DNA of 64,000 nt, taken from contig JAGHZQ010000016.1 of the NCBI GenBank assembly GCA_017746715.1, positions 1-64,000 on the forward strand, in the 5' to 3' direction. The notes beneath the pieces are model-generated. The model was not told the origin of the DNA and made no database searches. It saw only the letters and a list, made by a program, of their open reading frames with translations. The translations under genes were made by a program, and so were the position numbers. The DNA is from Cyanobacteria bacterium SBLK (GTDB lineage Bacteria > Cyanobacteriota > Cyanobacteriia > Cyanobacteriales > Spirulinaceae). The stretch's first letter is position 1. Each line of letters begins with the position of its first letter. Of this stretch, positions 52,065 through 59,817 are shown in pieces.

Positions 52065-52956
52065 CTCCCATCCCTAAAGCACGTTGAGGCGAAGATAATT
52101 CTTTTGCCAGTTTTAGGACAGCTTTTCTACCGATTTCCGTTTCAAAAACAGAGGAAAAAACGGATTCGATCGCATATTCTTGACAAATTTTACGGAGACG
52201 TTGGGGAGAACCCGCGATCGCGGCTTTGATAACGTAAATTCCTCGCCATCCCCGAGCATGGCATTGTTCTAATTGATTTAAAGTCGCAACAGATTCATCT
52301 AAGGCAATATCGGTAGTATATTCTCTCTTTAATTTTATCATTTGCGATAAATTTTCTGGGGGTAGCGGTTGCTCGATAAATTCAACATTTCCCCATCGAT
52401 CTGTCGCTTCTAACCAGCGTTTTGCCATCTCAAAATTCAACCCGCCATTCGCATCCAAACGCAGTCGGACATCAGCAGGGAGTAGGCGAGTGAATTGCTG
52501 AAATAGTTTTAACTCTTCTTCTAGAGATTCTACACCGATTTTCCACTTAAAGGTTCTTCCACCTTGCTGATAATCATCTTGCCATTGTTGTAACGCAAAT
52601 TTACCCGCAGGCAATAAATAAGCAAAAGTAGGGGAATACTTTTCTAAATTCTTGGGTTGTTCGAGTTCTTCTACAGCAGATTCAAAAGCAAACTGACAAG
52701 CAGGAAAGCAATCGGGAATATTAACAATATCTTCTCGTTTTATTTCCGCTCCTAATGTCTCAATAAATTGCCATGCTTCTGCTAATGTCTCCGATCCAAA
52801 CCATGGCAGAGGTGCAATTTCTCCTTTGCCTATATTACCTTCTTCGTTTGTTAAAGAAACGATCATTCCTTCTCGTTTTTCCCAAGTCCCATGATGAGTC
52901 ATTAAAGGTTTTTTGAAAGGATAGTGATAAATATCAAACCTAAATTTATAAACCAT
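52033..52956 (-). CDS. menC: o-succinylbenzoate synthase
   Basis: This enolase-superfamily enzyme dehydrates SHCHC to o-succinylbenzoate in phylloquinone synthesis. The active-site set is visible: FKWKIGV (KxK base), RLDANGGLN (metal Asp), EFIEQPLPP (metal Glu), ALDESV (metal Asp) and VIKAAI (second Lys). The ATG at 52956 gives 307 residues; the frame is open to 53070, but that part runs into menA. It lies 13 bases downstream of menA on the same strand. Confidence 0.92.
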   Translation of the reverse strand: MVYKFRFDIYHYPFKKPLMTHHGTWEKREGMIVSLTNEEGNIGKGEIAPLPWFGSETLAEAWQFIETLGAEIKREDIVNIPDCFPACQFAFESAVEELEQPKNLEKYSPTFAYLLPAGKFALQQWQDDYQQGGRTFKWKIGVESLEEELKLFQQFTRLLPADVRLRLDANGGLNFEMAKRWLEATDRWGNVEFIEQPLPPENLSQMIKLKREYTTDIALDESVATLNQLEQCHARGWRGIYVIKAAIAGSPQRLRKICQEYAIESVFSSVFETEIGRKAVLKLAKELSSPQRALGMGVNSWWDRFVK

Positions 52957-52969
52957 AATAAAATGATTT

Positions 52970-53908
52970 TTACCACAAAGATACAGAGGATACGGGGATG
53001 GATGGAAAGTTGAGGATAATAAATCCCAAAGCAAAGAATAAACCACTCCAAAAGTGGAATTTGACCGCAATAAATTTACAGATTTTTACTTTTTCGGGAA
53101 TGTTGTGATTGTGCCACACAAAATGAACGAGTTGATAAGCAAATGGAACACTCAAAAAAATTGCTAAAGTCCAGATAGGGAAATAACCTAAAAGAACAAA
53201 CAAAGGCACTAGTATAAAAATACTTCCTGTTGCTACGGCTAAAACTTTTGCCCCCAATTTTGTCCCCAAACGAACGATCGGCGATCGCTTTCCCGCAGCT
53301 AGATCGTCTTCCACTTGATGAAAATGAGAACAAAAAAGAATAATTGAAGTAGTGATGCCAATAAGAATCGAAGCAGCAAAAGATTCAAGGGAAAAACTTT
53401 CAGTTTGAGAGTAATAAGCTGCCGCGATCGCCAAAGGTCCAAAAGTAAAAAAGCAAATGGGTTCGCCCAATCCTTGATAACCCAAACGAAAAGGAGGACC
53501 TTGATAGCTATACCCTAAAGCACAACAGAGAAGAATAAGTTCTAAAACCGTCCAGTTTTGCTGTTTCCAAGCAATAGAAAATATTCCCAGAATCCCCAAA
53601 AAGAGAAATAAATTACTCAACCAAAATACCAAGGCTTTATTGCCCGTTAAATTAACAACTGAGTGTAACTTATTGCGATCGATTCCCGTTTCTGAGTCAA
53701 AGAAATCATTGCTGAGGTTTAACCATGCTATGATAGCGATCGCAGAACCTAAAAAAGTGAGAAAAATAGTCCAGTCTAAGCGATCGCTTTGGGCATAAGC
53801 AACTGCTGTTCCGACGGTAATGGGAATCACTGCAACCGTATACATCGGCCATTTAATGGCAGCATACCAAAGTTGGCGACGCTCGGGAAGATTTACAGAT
53901 GTTGTCAT
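52970..53908 (-). CDS. menA: 1,4-dihydroxy-2-naphthoate phytyltransferase
   Basis: The 312-residue UbiA-type membrane prenyltransferase attaches the phytyl chain to dihydroxynaphthoate. It has nine hydrophobic spans, the prenyl-diphosphate metal motif NLSNDFFDSETGID after the second span, and the second acidic loop EDDLAAGKRSP. GYSYQGPPFRLGYQGLGE marks the MenA/HemA-like cyanobacterial branch. It is the first gene of a menA-menC operon, divergent from the menH remnant and menD. The 3' part of the gene contains a copy of the ACCACAAAGATACAGAGG repeat near its stop. Confidence 0.92.
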   Translation of the reverse strand: MTTSVNLPERRQLWYAAIKWPMYTVAVIPITVGTAVAYAQSDRLDWTIFLTFLGSAIAIIAWLNLSNDFFDSETGIDRNKLHSVVNLTGNKALVFWLSNLFLFLGILGIFSIAWKQQNWTVLELILLCCALGYSYQGPPFRLGYQGLGEPICFFTFGPLAIAAAYYSQTESFSLESFAASILIGITTSIILFCSHFHQVEDDLAAGKRSPIVRLGTKLGAKVLAVATGSIFILVPLFVLLGYFPIWTLAIFLSVPFAYQLVHFVWHNHNIPEKVKICKFIAVKFHFWSGLFFALGFIILNFPSIPVSSVSLW

Positions 53909-53927
53909 TAGTTGTTGGTTGTTGATT

Positions 53928-54010
53928 GCTCCCCTCTTGGGAGGGGTTGGGGGTGGGTTGTTATTAGTTGTTATTGACTCCCCTCTTGGGAAAAGTTGAG
54001 AGCAGGTTGT
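53928..54010. repeat. two copies of CTCCCCTCTTGGGA repeat
   Basis: CTCCCCTCTTGGGAGGGGTTGGGGGTGGG and, 40 bases on, CTCCCCTCTTGGGAAAAG are direct copies separated by TTGTTATTAGTTGTTATTGA. This is the same family that truncates iscB at 39766. It lies directly before the menH remnant. Confidence 0.75.
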
Positions 54011-54041
54011 TGAGGGTTATCTTATAACGATTGTTGTCAAA

Positions 54042-54290
54042 CTTACAACGAATGATTATAATCTTCACTACTCCGAGCTTGGAAAGCGCCAACACTCTTA
54101 CATTCTCTTTTTGCATGGATTTATGGAAAATGGAGAAGATTTTCAAGAGGCGATCGCTCAACTTTTTTCTCAATGTTATTGAGCGGGTTATTCCAGAGGA
54201 GGAAGATTAGCCCTCCATCGCGCTTTGCATTTTCTGCAAAAATTCCCGAAAATTATTCTCGAATTATTAAAAAAGTTAAAGATTTTTTGG
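54042..54290 (+). pseudogene. menH: decayed menH (SHCHC synthase) fragment
   Basis: One frame gives LTTNDYNLHYSELGKRQHS, then YILFLHGFMENGEDFQEAIAQ and a TGA at 54180-54182, the N-terminal beta strand and oxyanion loop (LHGF) of MenH-type alpha/beta hydrolases. Directly after the stop, the same frame reads GYSRGGRLALHRALHFLQ, the nucleophile elbow (GxSxG) of the same family, then fuses into the menD leader. About 40-45 residues between the two blocks and the C-terminal half of the protein are missing, including the catalytic Asp and His regions. No start codon lies ahead. It is a relic of a menH gene that once preceded menD. Confidence 0.75.
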
Positions 54291-56039
54291 ATGCCTCTTG
54301 ACTTTCGTAACATTAATACTCTCTGTAGTTCTATTCTGGTTGAAACCCTCTCTCGCCTTGGTTTGACGACAGCAATTTTGTGTTCGGGATCTCGTTGTAC
54401 CCCTCTCACCGTGGCTTTTGCCCGACACGATCGCCTTGAAGCCATTTCCATTTTAGACGAACGTTCTGCTAGTTTTTTCGCCCTAGGAATTGCTAAAAAA
54501 TCTCGCTTGCCCGTTGTCCTTGTTTGTACGTCAGGAACCGCCACCGCCAACTTTTACCCGGCGATTATCGAAGCGAGGGCGAGTCGCGTTCCCCTGTTAG
54601 TTTTAACCGCCGATCGCCCGCCGGAATTGCAACATTGTCGCGCTTCCCAAACCATCGACCAAATCAAACTCTACGGTCATTATCCCAACTGGCAGGCACA
54701 ATTTCCCCCACCGGAAAATCGCCCCGACATCCTGCATTACTGGCGACAAAATGCCATGCAAGCATGGAGGCGATCGCGTTTTCCCCACCCCGGAGTCGTC
54801 CATTTAAACTTCCCCTTTCGCAAACCCCTCGCCCCCATCGAACAGCCGGAAATTCAAGCCTTAGAATCGCAAATTAACGAAGAAGATTTTTTTGCTTTTT
54901 TGGAGAACCGGGAATCGGAAATCGGGAATCGGGAATCGGGAATGGTCGCAATGCCTTCTCGGTGGCAAAAAGCTCAACGAGGAATTATTATTGCCGGAAT
55001 CGATTGTCCGCAAAAACCTAACGCTTATTGTTCGGCGATCGCGAACCTCGCCGAAACTTTACAATTTCCCGTCTTGGCAGAAGGACTCTCTCCCCTCCGC
55101 AACTATGCCGATCTCAACCCCCACCTCATTTCAACCTACGATATCTTGCTTCGCAATTCCCAACTCGCCCGTAAATTAGCGCCCGAATTGGTCGTACAAA
55201 TTGGGGAAATGCCCACCAGTACGACTTTGCGATCGTGGTTGCAGGAGGTACAACCCCAACGGTGGATCGTCGATCCCAGGGAAGAAAATCTCGATCCCCT
55301 CCACGGAAAAACCCTGCATTTAAGAACGGCGATCGAACAATTACGCTTACCCAATCTTGACCCGCGATCGCCCTCCCCCTATTTATTCCAGTGGCAAGAT
55401 TGCGAAACCTGCATGAGAGAAGCGATCGATCGCGATCTCGAACAAACCCGAGACTTGTTTGAAGGCAAAATCCCTTGGTTGCTTTCCCAAATCCTGCCCC
55501 CCAATACCCCCATATTTATTGCTAACAGCATGCCCGTGCGGGACGTAGAAACCTTGTGGCGACCCAATAACCTTCACCTTCAACCCTACTTCAGTCGGGG
55601 AGTCAACGGCATTGACGGCACCCTCTCCACAGCCCTTGGCATTGCTCATCGCAACCGCAGCAGCATCCTTTTAACGGGCGATCTCGCCTTTCTCCACGAC
55701 ATCAACGGTTTTTTACAAGCCAACGCATTTCGCGGGCATCTCACCATCATTTTGATTAATAATAATGGCGGCGGCATTTTTGAAAACTTACCCATCGCCC
55801 AATTCAATCCGCCCTTTGAAGAATTTTTTGCCACCCCCCAAGCGATCGACTTTGCCGAACTCTGCAAGGCCTACCGCATCGAATATCACTGCATTACCGC
55901 TTGGAAACGCCTCAAACCCCTCTTAAACCCCTTACCCGAAGTCGGCATCAGAGCGATCGAAATTTCCACCCATCGCGGCGCAGATGCCCAATGGCGCAAA
56001 GAAAAATTTCAGCAATGGGCAAGCCAGATTTGGGGATAG
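54291..56039 (+). CDS. menD: SEPHCHC synthase (MenD)
   Basis: The 582-residue ThDP enzyme couples 2-oxoglutarate with isochorismate in phylloquinone synthesis. Marks: RNINTLCSSILVETLSRLG at the start, AILDERSASFFALG with the ThDP-activating Glu, CTSGTATANFYPA, TADRPPEL, then GVNGIDGTLSTALG, GDLAFLHDINGFL and NNGGGIFENLP (ThDP/Mg site). The ATG at 54291 is used because the open codons before it (from 54225) are MenH debris. Around 54909-54942 a GGGAATC minisatellite is translated in frame (NRESEIGNRESG) in a surface linker. The family signature CPGSRSxPL reads CSGSRCTPL here. Confidence 0.92.
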   Translation: MPLDFRNINTLCSSILVETLSRLGLTTAILCSGSRCTPLTVAFARHDRLEAISILDERSASFFALGIAKKSRLPVVLVCTSGTATANFYPAIIEARASRVPLLVLTADRPPELQHCRASQTIDQIKLYGHYPNWQAQFPPPENRPDILHYWRQNAMQAWRRSRFPHPGVVHLNFPFRKPLAPIEQPEIQALESQINEEDFFAFLENRESEIGNRESGMVAMPSRWQKAQRGIIIAGIDCPQKPNAYCSAIANLAETLQFPVLAEGLSPLRNYADLNPHLISTYDILLRNSQLARKLAPELVVQIGEMPTSTTLRSWLQEVQPQRWIVDPREENLDPLHGKTLHLRTAIEQLRLPNLDPRSPSPYLFQWQDCETCMREAIDRDLEQTRDLFEGKIPWLLSQILPPNTPIFIANSMPVRDVETLWRPNNLHLQPYFSRGVNGIDGTLSTALGIAHRNRSSILLTGDLAFLHDINGFLQANAFRGHLTIILINNNGGGIFENLPIAQFNPPFEEFFATPQAIDFAELCKAYRIEYHCITAWKRLKPLLNPLPEVGIRAIEISTHRGADAQWRKEKFQQWASQIWG

Positions 56040-56041
56040 AG

Positions 56042-56105
56042 AGCGTCGGGGGCGTCGGGGGCGTTGGGAGCGTCGGAGGAGGCACTAACTGGTGACTGGT
56101 GACTG
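56042..56105. repeat. GCGTCGGGG tandem repeat and inverted GTCACCA copy
   Basis: Four degenerate 9-bp units (GCGTCGGGG) follow the menD stop, then TAACTGGTGACTGGTGACTGAT, the complement of the GTCACCA repeat. Together they fill the menD-glgC gap with little space for regulation. Confidence 0.75.
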
Positions 56106-56177
56106 ATAGCTGTTCAGATGTCCCCTCCCGTCCTACACTTGTCTTGGAGAAATCACAATGGCAGTTAGAGGTTTTTC

Positions 56178-57467
56178 GTGAAAAGAGTATTAGGGATCAT
56201 TCTTGGTGGAGGTGCCGGCACCCGTCTTTACCCGTTAACGAAGTTGCGGGCAAAACCGGCGGTTCCCTTGGCGGGCAAATATCGTCTGATCGATATTCCC
56301 GTCAGCAATTGTATCAATTCGGAAATTAATAAAATTTACGTTCTTACCCAGTTTAACTCAGCGTCTCTTAACCGTCACTTAACCCGCGCTTATAATTTTG
56401 GCGGTCTGAGTGAAGGATTCGTAGAAGTTCTTGCCGCCCAACAAACTCGCGATCGCCCGGACTGGTTTCAAGGAACTGCCGACGCAGTGCGCCAGTATTT
56501 GTGGTTGTTGGCTGAATGGGATGTCGATGAATTTATCATTCTTTCAGGCGATCACTTGTATCGGATGGATTACGGTTTATTCATCGATCGCCACCGGGAA
56601 ACCAACGCCGATATTACCCTTTCGGTGATTCCGATCGACGAACGACGCGCCTCGAGTTTTGGTTTAATGAATATCGACGCCAAAGGACGAGTCGTTAATT
56701 TTAGTGAAAAACCCAAAGGCGAGGCCCTCACGGCCATGCAGGTCGATACAACAAAATTGGGATTGACCCCAGACGAGGCCAAACAAAAACCTTATATTGC
56801 CTCAATGGGAATTTACGTTTTTAAGAAACAGGCTTTAATCGATTTACTGGAAAAAAATTCAGAACAAACGGATTTTGGAAAAGAAATTATTCCAGGAGCC
56901 GCCAAGGATTATAATATTCAGGCTTATCTTTTTGACGATTACTGGGAAGATATCGGAACTATTGAAGCCTTCTTCGAAGCAAATTTAGCACTGACTATGC
57001 AGCCCAAACCCGCTTTTAGTTTCTATGACGAAAAAGCCCCCATTTACACTCGTTCCCGTTACCTTCCTCCCACCAAATTGTTAAACTGCAAGGTCAGCGA
57101 ATCGATTATTGGAGAAGGCTGCATTCTCAAAAATTGCGAGATCGGTCATTCGGTGTTGGGCATTCGCAGCCGAGTTGAATCCGATTGTAAAATTGAAGAT
57201 ACCCTGTTAATGGGAGCTGATTATTACGAACCCTTTGCCGAACGTCAATCGGGCTTGCAAAATGGCAAGATTCCCATTGGTATTGGAGAAGGTTCGACGA
57301 TTCGCCGGGCTATTGTCGATAAAAATGCTCGCATTGGTAAAAAGGTTTTAATCCTCAATAAAGATCGAGTAGAAGAAGCCGATCGCGAAAGTGAAGGGTT
57401 CTACATTAAAAGCGGAGTGGTCGTGGTATTGAAAAATGCCGTGATTCCCGATGACACGGTAATTTAA
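56178..57467 (+). CDS. glgC: glucose-1-phosphate adenylyltransferase
   Basis: The enzyme makes ADP-glucose for glycogen. Visible marks: [31 protein letters not shown] at the N-terminus (nucleotide loop and activator region), [10 protein letters not shown] (catalytic Asp), FSEKPKGE and [13 protein letters not shown]-terminal left-handed beta-helix turns ([24 protein letters not shown]) carry allosteric contacts. The start is GTG at 56178; length (429 aa) matches cyanobacterial GlgC. It is activated by 3-phosphoglycerate in this group. It is followed by a terminator. Confidence 0.95.
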   Translation: MKRVLGIILGGGAGTRLYPLTKLRAKPAVPLAGKYRLIDIPVSNCINSEINKIYVLTQFNSASLNRHLTRAYNFGGLSEGFVEVLAAQQTRDRPDWFQGTADAVRQYLWLLAEWDVDEFIILSGDHLYRMDYGLFIDRHRETNADITLSVIPIDERRASSFGLMNIDAKGRVVNFSEKPKGEALTAMQVDTTKLGLTPDEAKQKPYIASMGIYVFKKQALIDLLEKNSEQTDFGKEIIPGAAKDYNIQAYLFDDYWEDIGTIEAFFEANLALTMQPKPAFSFYDEKAPIYTRSRYLPPTKLLNCKVSESIIGEGCILKNCEIGHSVLGIRSRVESDCKIEDTLLMGADYYEPFAERQSGLQNGKIPIGIGEGSTIRRAIVDKNARIGKKVLILNKDRVEEADRESEGFYIKSGVVVVLKNAVIPDDTVI

Positions 57468-57487
57468 GCTGTTTTAAATAAAGACAT

Positions 57488-57534
57488 TAAAAGCGATTGC
57501 CTCGAGTCAGAAATGATGGCGATCGCTTTTTTTT
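57488..57534 (+). terminator. Rho-independent terminator of glgC
   Basis: AAAAGCGATTGCC pairs with GGCGATCGCTTTT around a 16-base loop and runs into eight T. It may also serve the opposing secreted-protein gene at 57539. Confidence 0.85.
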
Positions 57535-57538
57535 GCGT

Positions 57539-57955
57539 CTACGGAGTTTTAGGCGTACCATTGAGAACGATCGTGGGTTCGCGATCGCAAAGACCGATTT
57601 TTATCTGCCAACGGGAAGGAAACTCCGGATCGAGAAAAGTGATTTCCAATTGTCCCCAATGATAGGAGGGCTGGCCATTTGCACCTTCTCGATAGGTATC
57701 GCAACGCACGGAAGAAGAGCCTTGAACCCAGTACCCTCGATAAGAACCCCGATTTTCAGAGACTCCAGCCAAACCCTCGATGAAAAGTAGTCCATCGCGA
57801 CCGTAAGACCAAATCGCCGTTTTATTGCGATCGGATTGGTAGACAACGTTATCGTACTCTTCTGTCGTCCAAACCTCATCAGCCAAGACTTTTGGATGTG
57901 CAAATACACAAGTCAATAAAGTTAAGGCAAACAAAAAGCAGTTATTTTTCATCAT
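57539..57955 (-). CDS. secreted hypothetical protein
   Basis: The 138-residue protein begins with a signal peptide (NCFLFALTLLTCVFAHPKVLA), then WTTEEYDNVVYQSDRNKTAIWSY, LFIEGLAGVSENRGSYRGYW and GQPSYHWGQLEITFLDPEFPSRW. Two Cys in the mature part (VRCDTYREG, GLCDREP) may pair. It looks like a small exported beta protein found in several cyanobacteria, with no known role. Two adjacent ATG codons can start it. It converges on glgC across a shared terminator. Confidence 0.7.
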   Translation of the reverse strand: MMKNNCFLFALTLLTCVFAHPKVLADEVWTTEEYDNVVYQSDRNKTAIWSYGRDGLLFIEGLAGVSENRGSYRGYWVQGSSSVRCDTYREGANGQPSYHWGQLEITFLDPEFPSRWQIKIGLCDREPTIVLNGTPKTP

Positions 57956-57982
57956 TGAGTTTCTACAACCCGATACTAACCC

Positions 57983-59329
57983 TTAAATACTATCGGTAAT
58001 ACTGCTAAAGTTAAAGGCTTTCACTCGCACTCCAGGAACGACGGATTCCCCGCAACGTCGCACGGAAGTTAGGTCGTCAATATCGCGTAACATATCAGGA
58101 AAAGATTGATTGAAACGCAAATTTTTCACGGGATGAGATATTTTGCCATTTTCAATCCAAAACGTGCCATCTCGGGTCATTCCCGTCATTTCTAACGTAG
58201 GAGGATTGACATAACCGATATACCAGACGCGATTGATTAAAAGACCTCGTTCCGTCGCCCCGATTAAATCTTCTAAAGTGCGATCGCTGCCTTCCATGAC
58301 AAAGGGAAATAAACGCCCCGTCGGCGATCGATTTTTTTCCTGCCCCCAATAGCGACTATAAGCGAGGGTTTGGGGAATGCCTTGACGAATAATTTCTAGA
58401 GCAGTCTTCGGCAAACCGCCTCCAAAAAACGTACTGCTTTGCAAGAGGGGATGGGCGGGATCTCTTCGGACTTGTACGAGGGGACTAAAAAGAGTCTCGC
58501 CGATGCGATTGCCGATGGGCTGCCCGGTTTCATCCGTGCGAGACATGAACGATCGCCCTTCATCCGCGGCCCTTGCATCCATATTCCAGATCGTCCAAGC
58601 AAGTAAGTTGGCAAAGGCGGAGGGGGTAAAAATAACGGGATAAATTCCGGGAGCAATATCTTGGGGATTTTGTGCTTGTTTGGCGAGCTCGAGGGTTGTT
58701 TTGGCAGTGGCGGCGAGGGGAATATCCGCGATCGCAAAAGACGTCTCGCTGCCCCAACTCGAACCGCGATCGCCTCGGGCGGTAAAGCTAAAATCCGCTT
58801 CTGTAACGCGATCGCTCGCCCGCAGTCCGGTAGAATTACCAATAGCGGAAATTTGCACCTCCGTACTTAAAGATCCCGAGCCTTCCATTTTGGCATTGCG
58901 AGCGAGGGTACAAACGCGATTCACCAACTCGCCTCGTTCTTGAGGAGATAAATTAGCCGTCCCTTCGTCAAAAGCAGGAACTCTCTCATCGTAGGTTTGA
59001 GGAGAAAGCAGGGGCATCCATTCGGGATCTTCAGGGGCAAAACGCGCCAATTCCTCGGAACGACGCAGGGTTTCGCGCAAGGCTTCGGGATCGGATTCCG
59101 TGGTAGAAGAGGAGGCAGTTCGCTTGCCAAAGTAACTGGTAATTTTCAGTTTAAAGCGATTTTTCACGAGATTTTGCCCGATCTGGTTTTCCGAAAAGCG
59201 ACTGAGTGCAGATTCTCCAGCTTGCAGGCTCGCGAAAACGCCATCTGATTGAGATTGCGCGATGATGGATTCGATGAGGGAAAGGGCGCGTTCTTTGCTA
59301 AATAGGGTGGGAGATAGGGTTGCACTCAT
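57983..59329 (-). CDS. TldD/PmbA family protein (PmbA-like)
   Basis: From the ATG at 59329 the 448-residue protein has the three-part TldD/PmbA layout: an N-terminal domain with SALSRFSENQIGQNL, a middle barrel region with GSLSTEVQISAIGNSTG, and a C-terminal domain with PVIFTPSAFANLLAW, LIGATERGLLINRVWYIGYVNPPTLEMTGMTRDG and FWIENGKI. TldD/PmbA pairs process ribosomally made peptides and CcdA. The HExxxH zinc motif of TldD is absent, so this is the PmbA-type partner; the TldD partner is not in the window. The frame opens earlier at 59524, but that region is non-coding in character. Confidence 0.82.
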   Translation of the reverse strand: MSATLSPTLFSKERALSLIESIIAQSQSDGVFASLQAGESALSRFSENQIGQNLVKNRFKLKITSYFGKRTASSSTTESDPEALRETLRRSEELARFAPEDPEWMPLLSPQTYDERVPAFDEGTANLSPQERGELVNRVCTLARNAKMEGSGSLSTEVQISAIGNSTGLRASDRVTEADFSFTARGDRGSSWGSETSFAIADIPLAATAKTTLELAKQAQNPQDIAPGIYPVIFTPSAFANLLAWTIWNMDARAADEGRSFMSRTDETGQPIGNRIGETLFSPLVQVRRDPAHPLLQSSTFFGGGLPKTALEIIRQGIPQTLAYSRYWGQEKNRSPTGRLFPFVMEGSDRTLEDLIGATERGLLINRVWYIGYVNPPTLEMTGMTRDGTFWIENGKISHPVKNLRFNQSFPDMLRDIDDLTSVRRCGESVVPGVRVKAFNFSSITDSI

Positions 59330-59817
59330 GAGGTTTGCGATGGGGGCTATGGGGATAATTCTAGCAGATTTTTCCCGCGCAAGCGATGTTTGCGAGTAGG
59401 AATGGGACGGCGGCAATGTTTCCGATAAACCTATTGCATCCATGCAAAGCACTCGAAGGAGATCGAGATGAGAGCGATCGCGATGGGGGCGCGAGATTTG
59501 TTCGTTGTATACTCGTTCCCACAAAAAGATGATTGTCTGGAGATCGCCTCTGAAAAAATTCTTCGATGCGATCGCAAATCCTAACCAATATAATTAATAA
59601 GAGATAATAACTATAACTCAACTTGCCAGTCGTCAATTTCGAGCCTCCCTTCACAAGAAGGGAGAATCCGGAAGTCCCCGTCTTTAAAAAGCGAAGCATC
59701 CACTATCCTCCCCCTTGCGAAGAGGGATAAGAGGAGGATTCTTAAGGGGGATTGCAATTTACGATATTTGTAACTGGCAACTTGGGTTAACTTTACCTCT
59801 CCTGTCGCGCGTAACTC
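59330..59817. other. intergenic region with repeat block upstream of the CHAT gene
   Basis: No gene is supported. A repeat block lies at 59640-59755: GAGCCTCCCTTCACAAGAAGGGAGAATCC, GAAGTCCCCGTCTTTAAAAAGCGAAGCATCC and CCTCCCCCTTGCGAAGAGGGATAAGAGGAGG. It contains short hairpins and resembles the stretch at 28705-28810. The promoter of the large exported gene must lie in 59500-59817. Confidence 0.5.

Noticed and set aside
54225..54290. Upstream start of menD at 54225
   Set aside because: The 22 codons (HFLQKFPKI...) continue the MenH nucleophile-helix debris; MenD proteins start at the MPLDFRN position.
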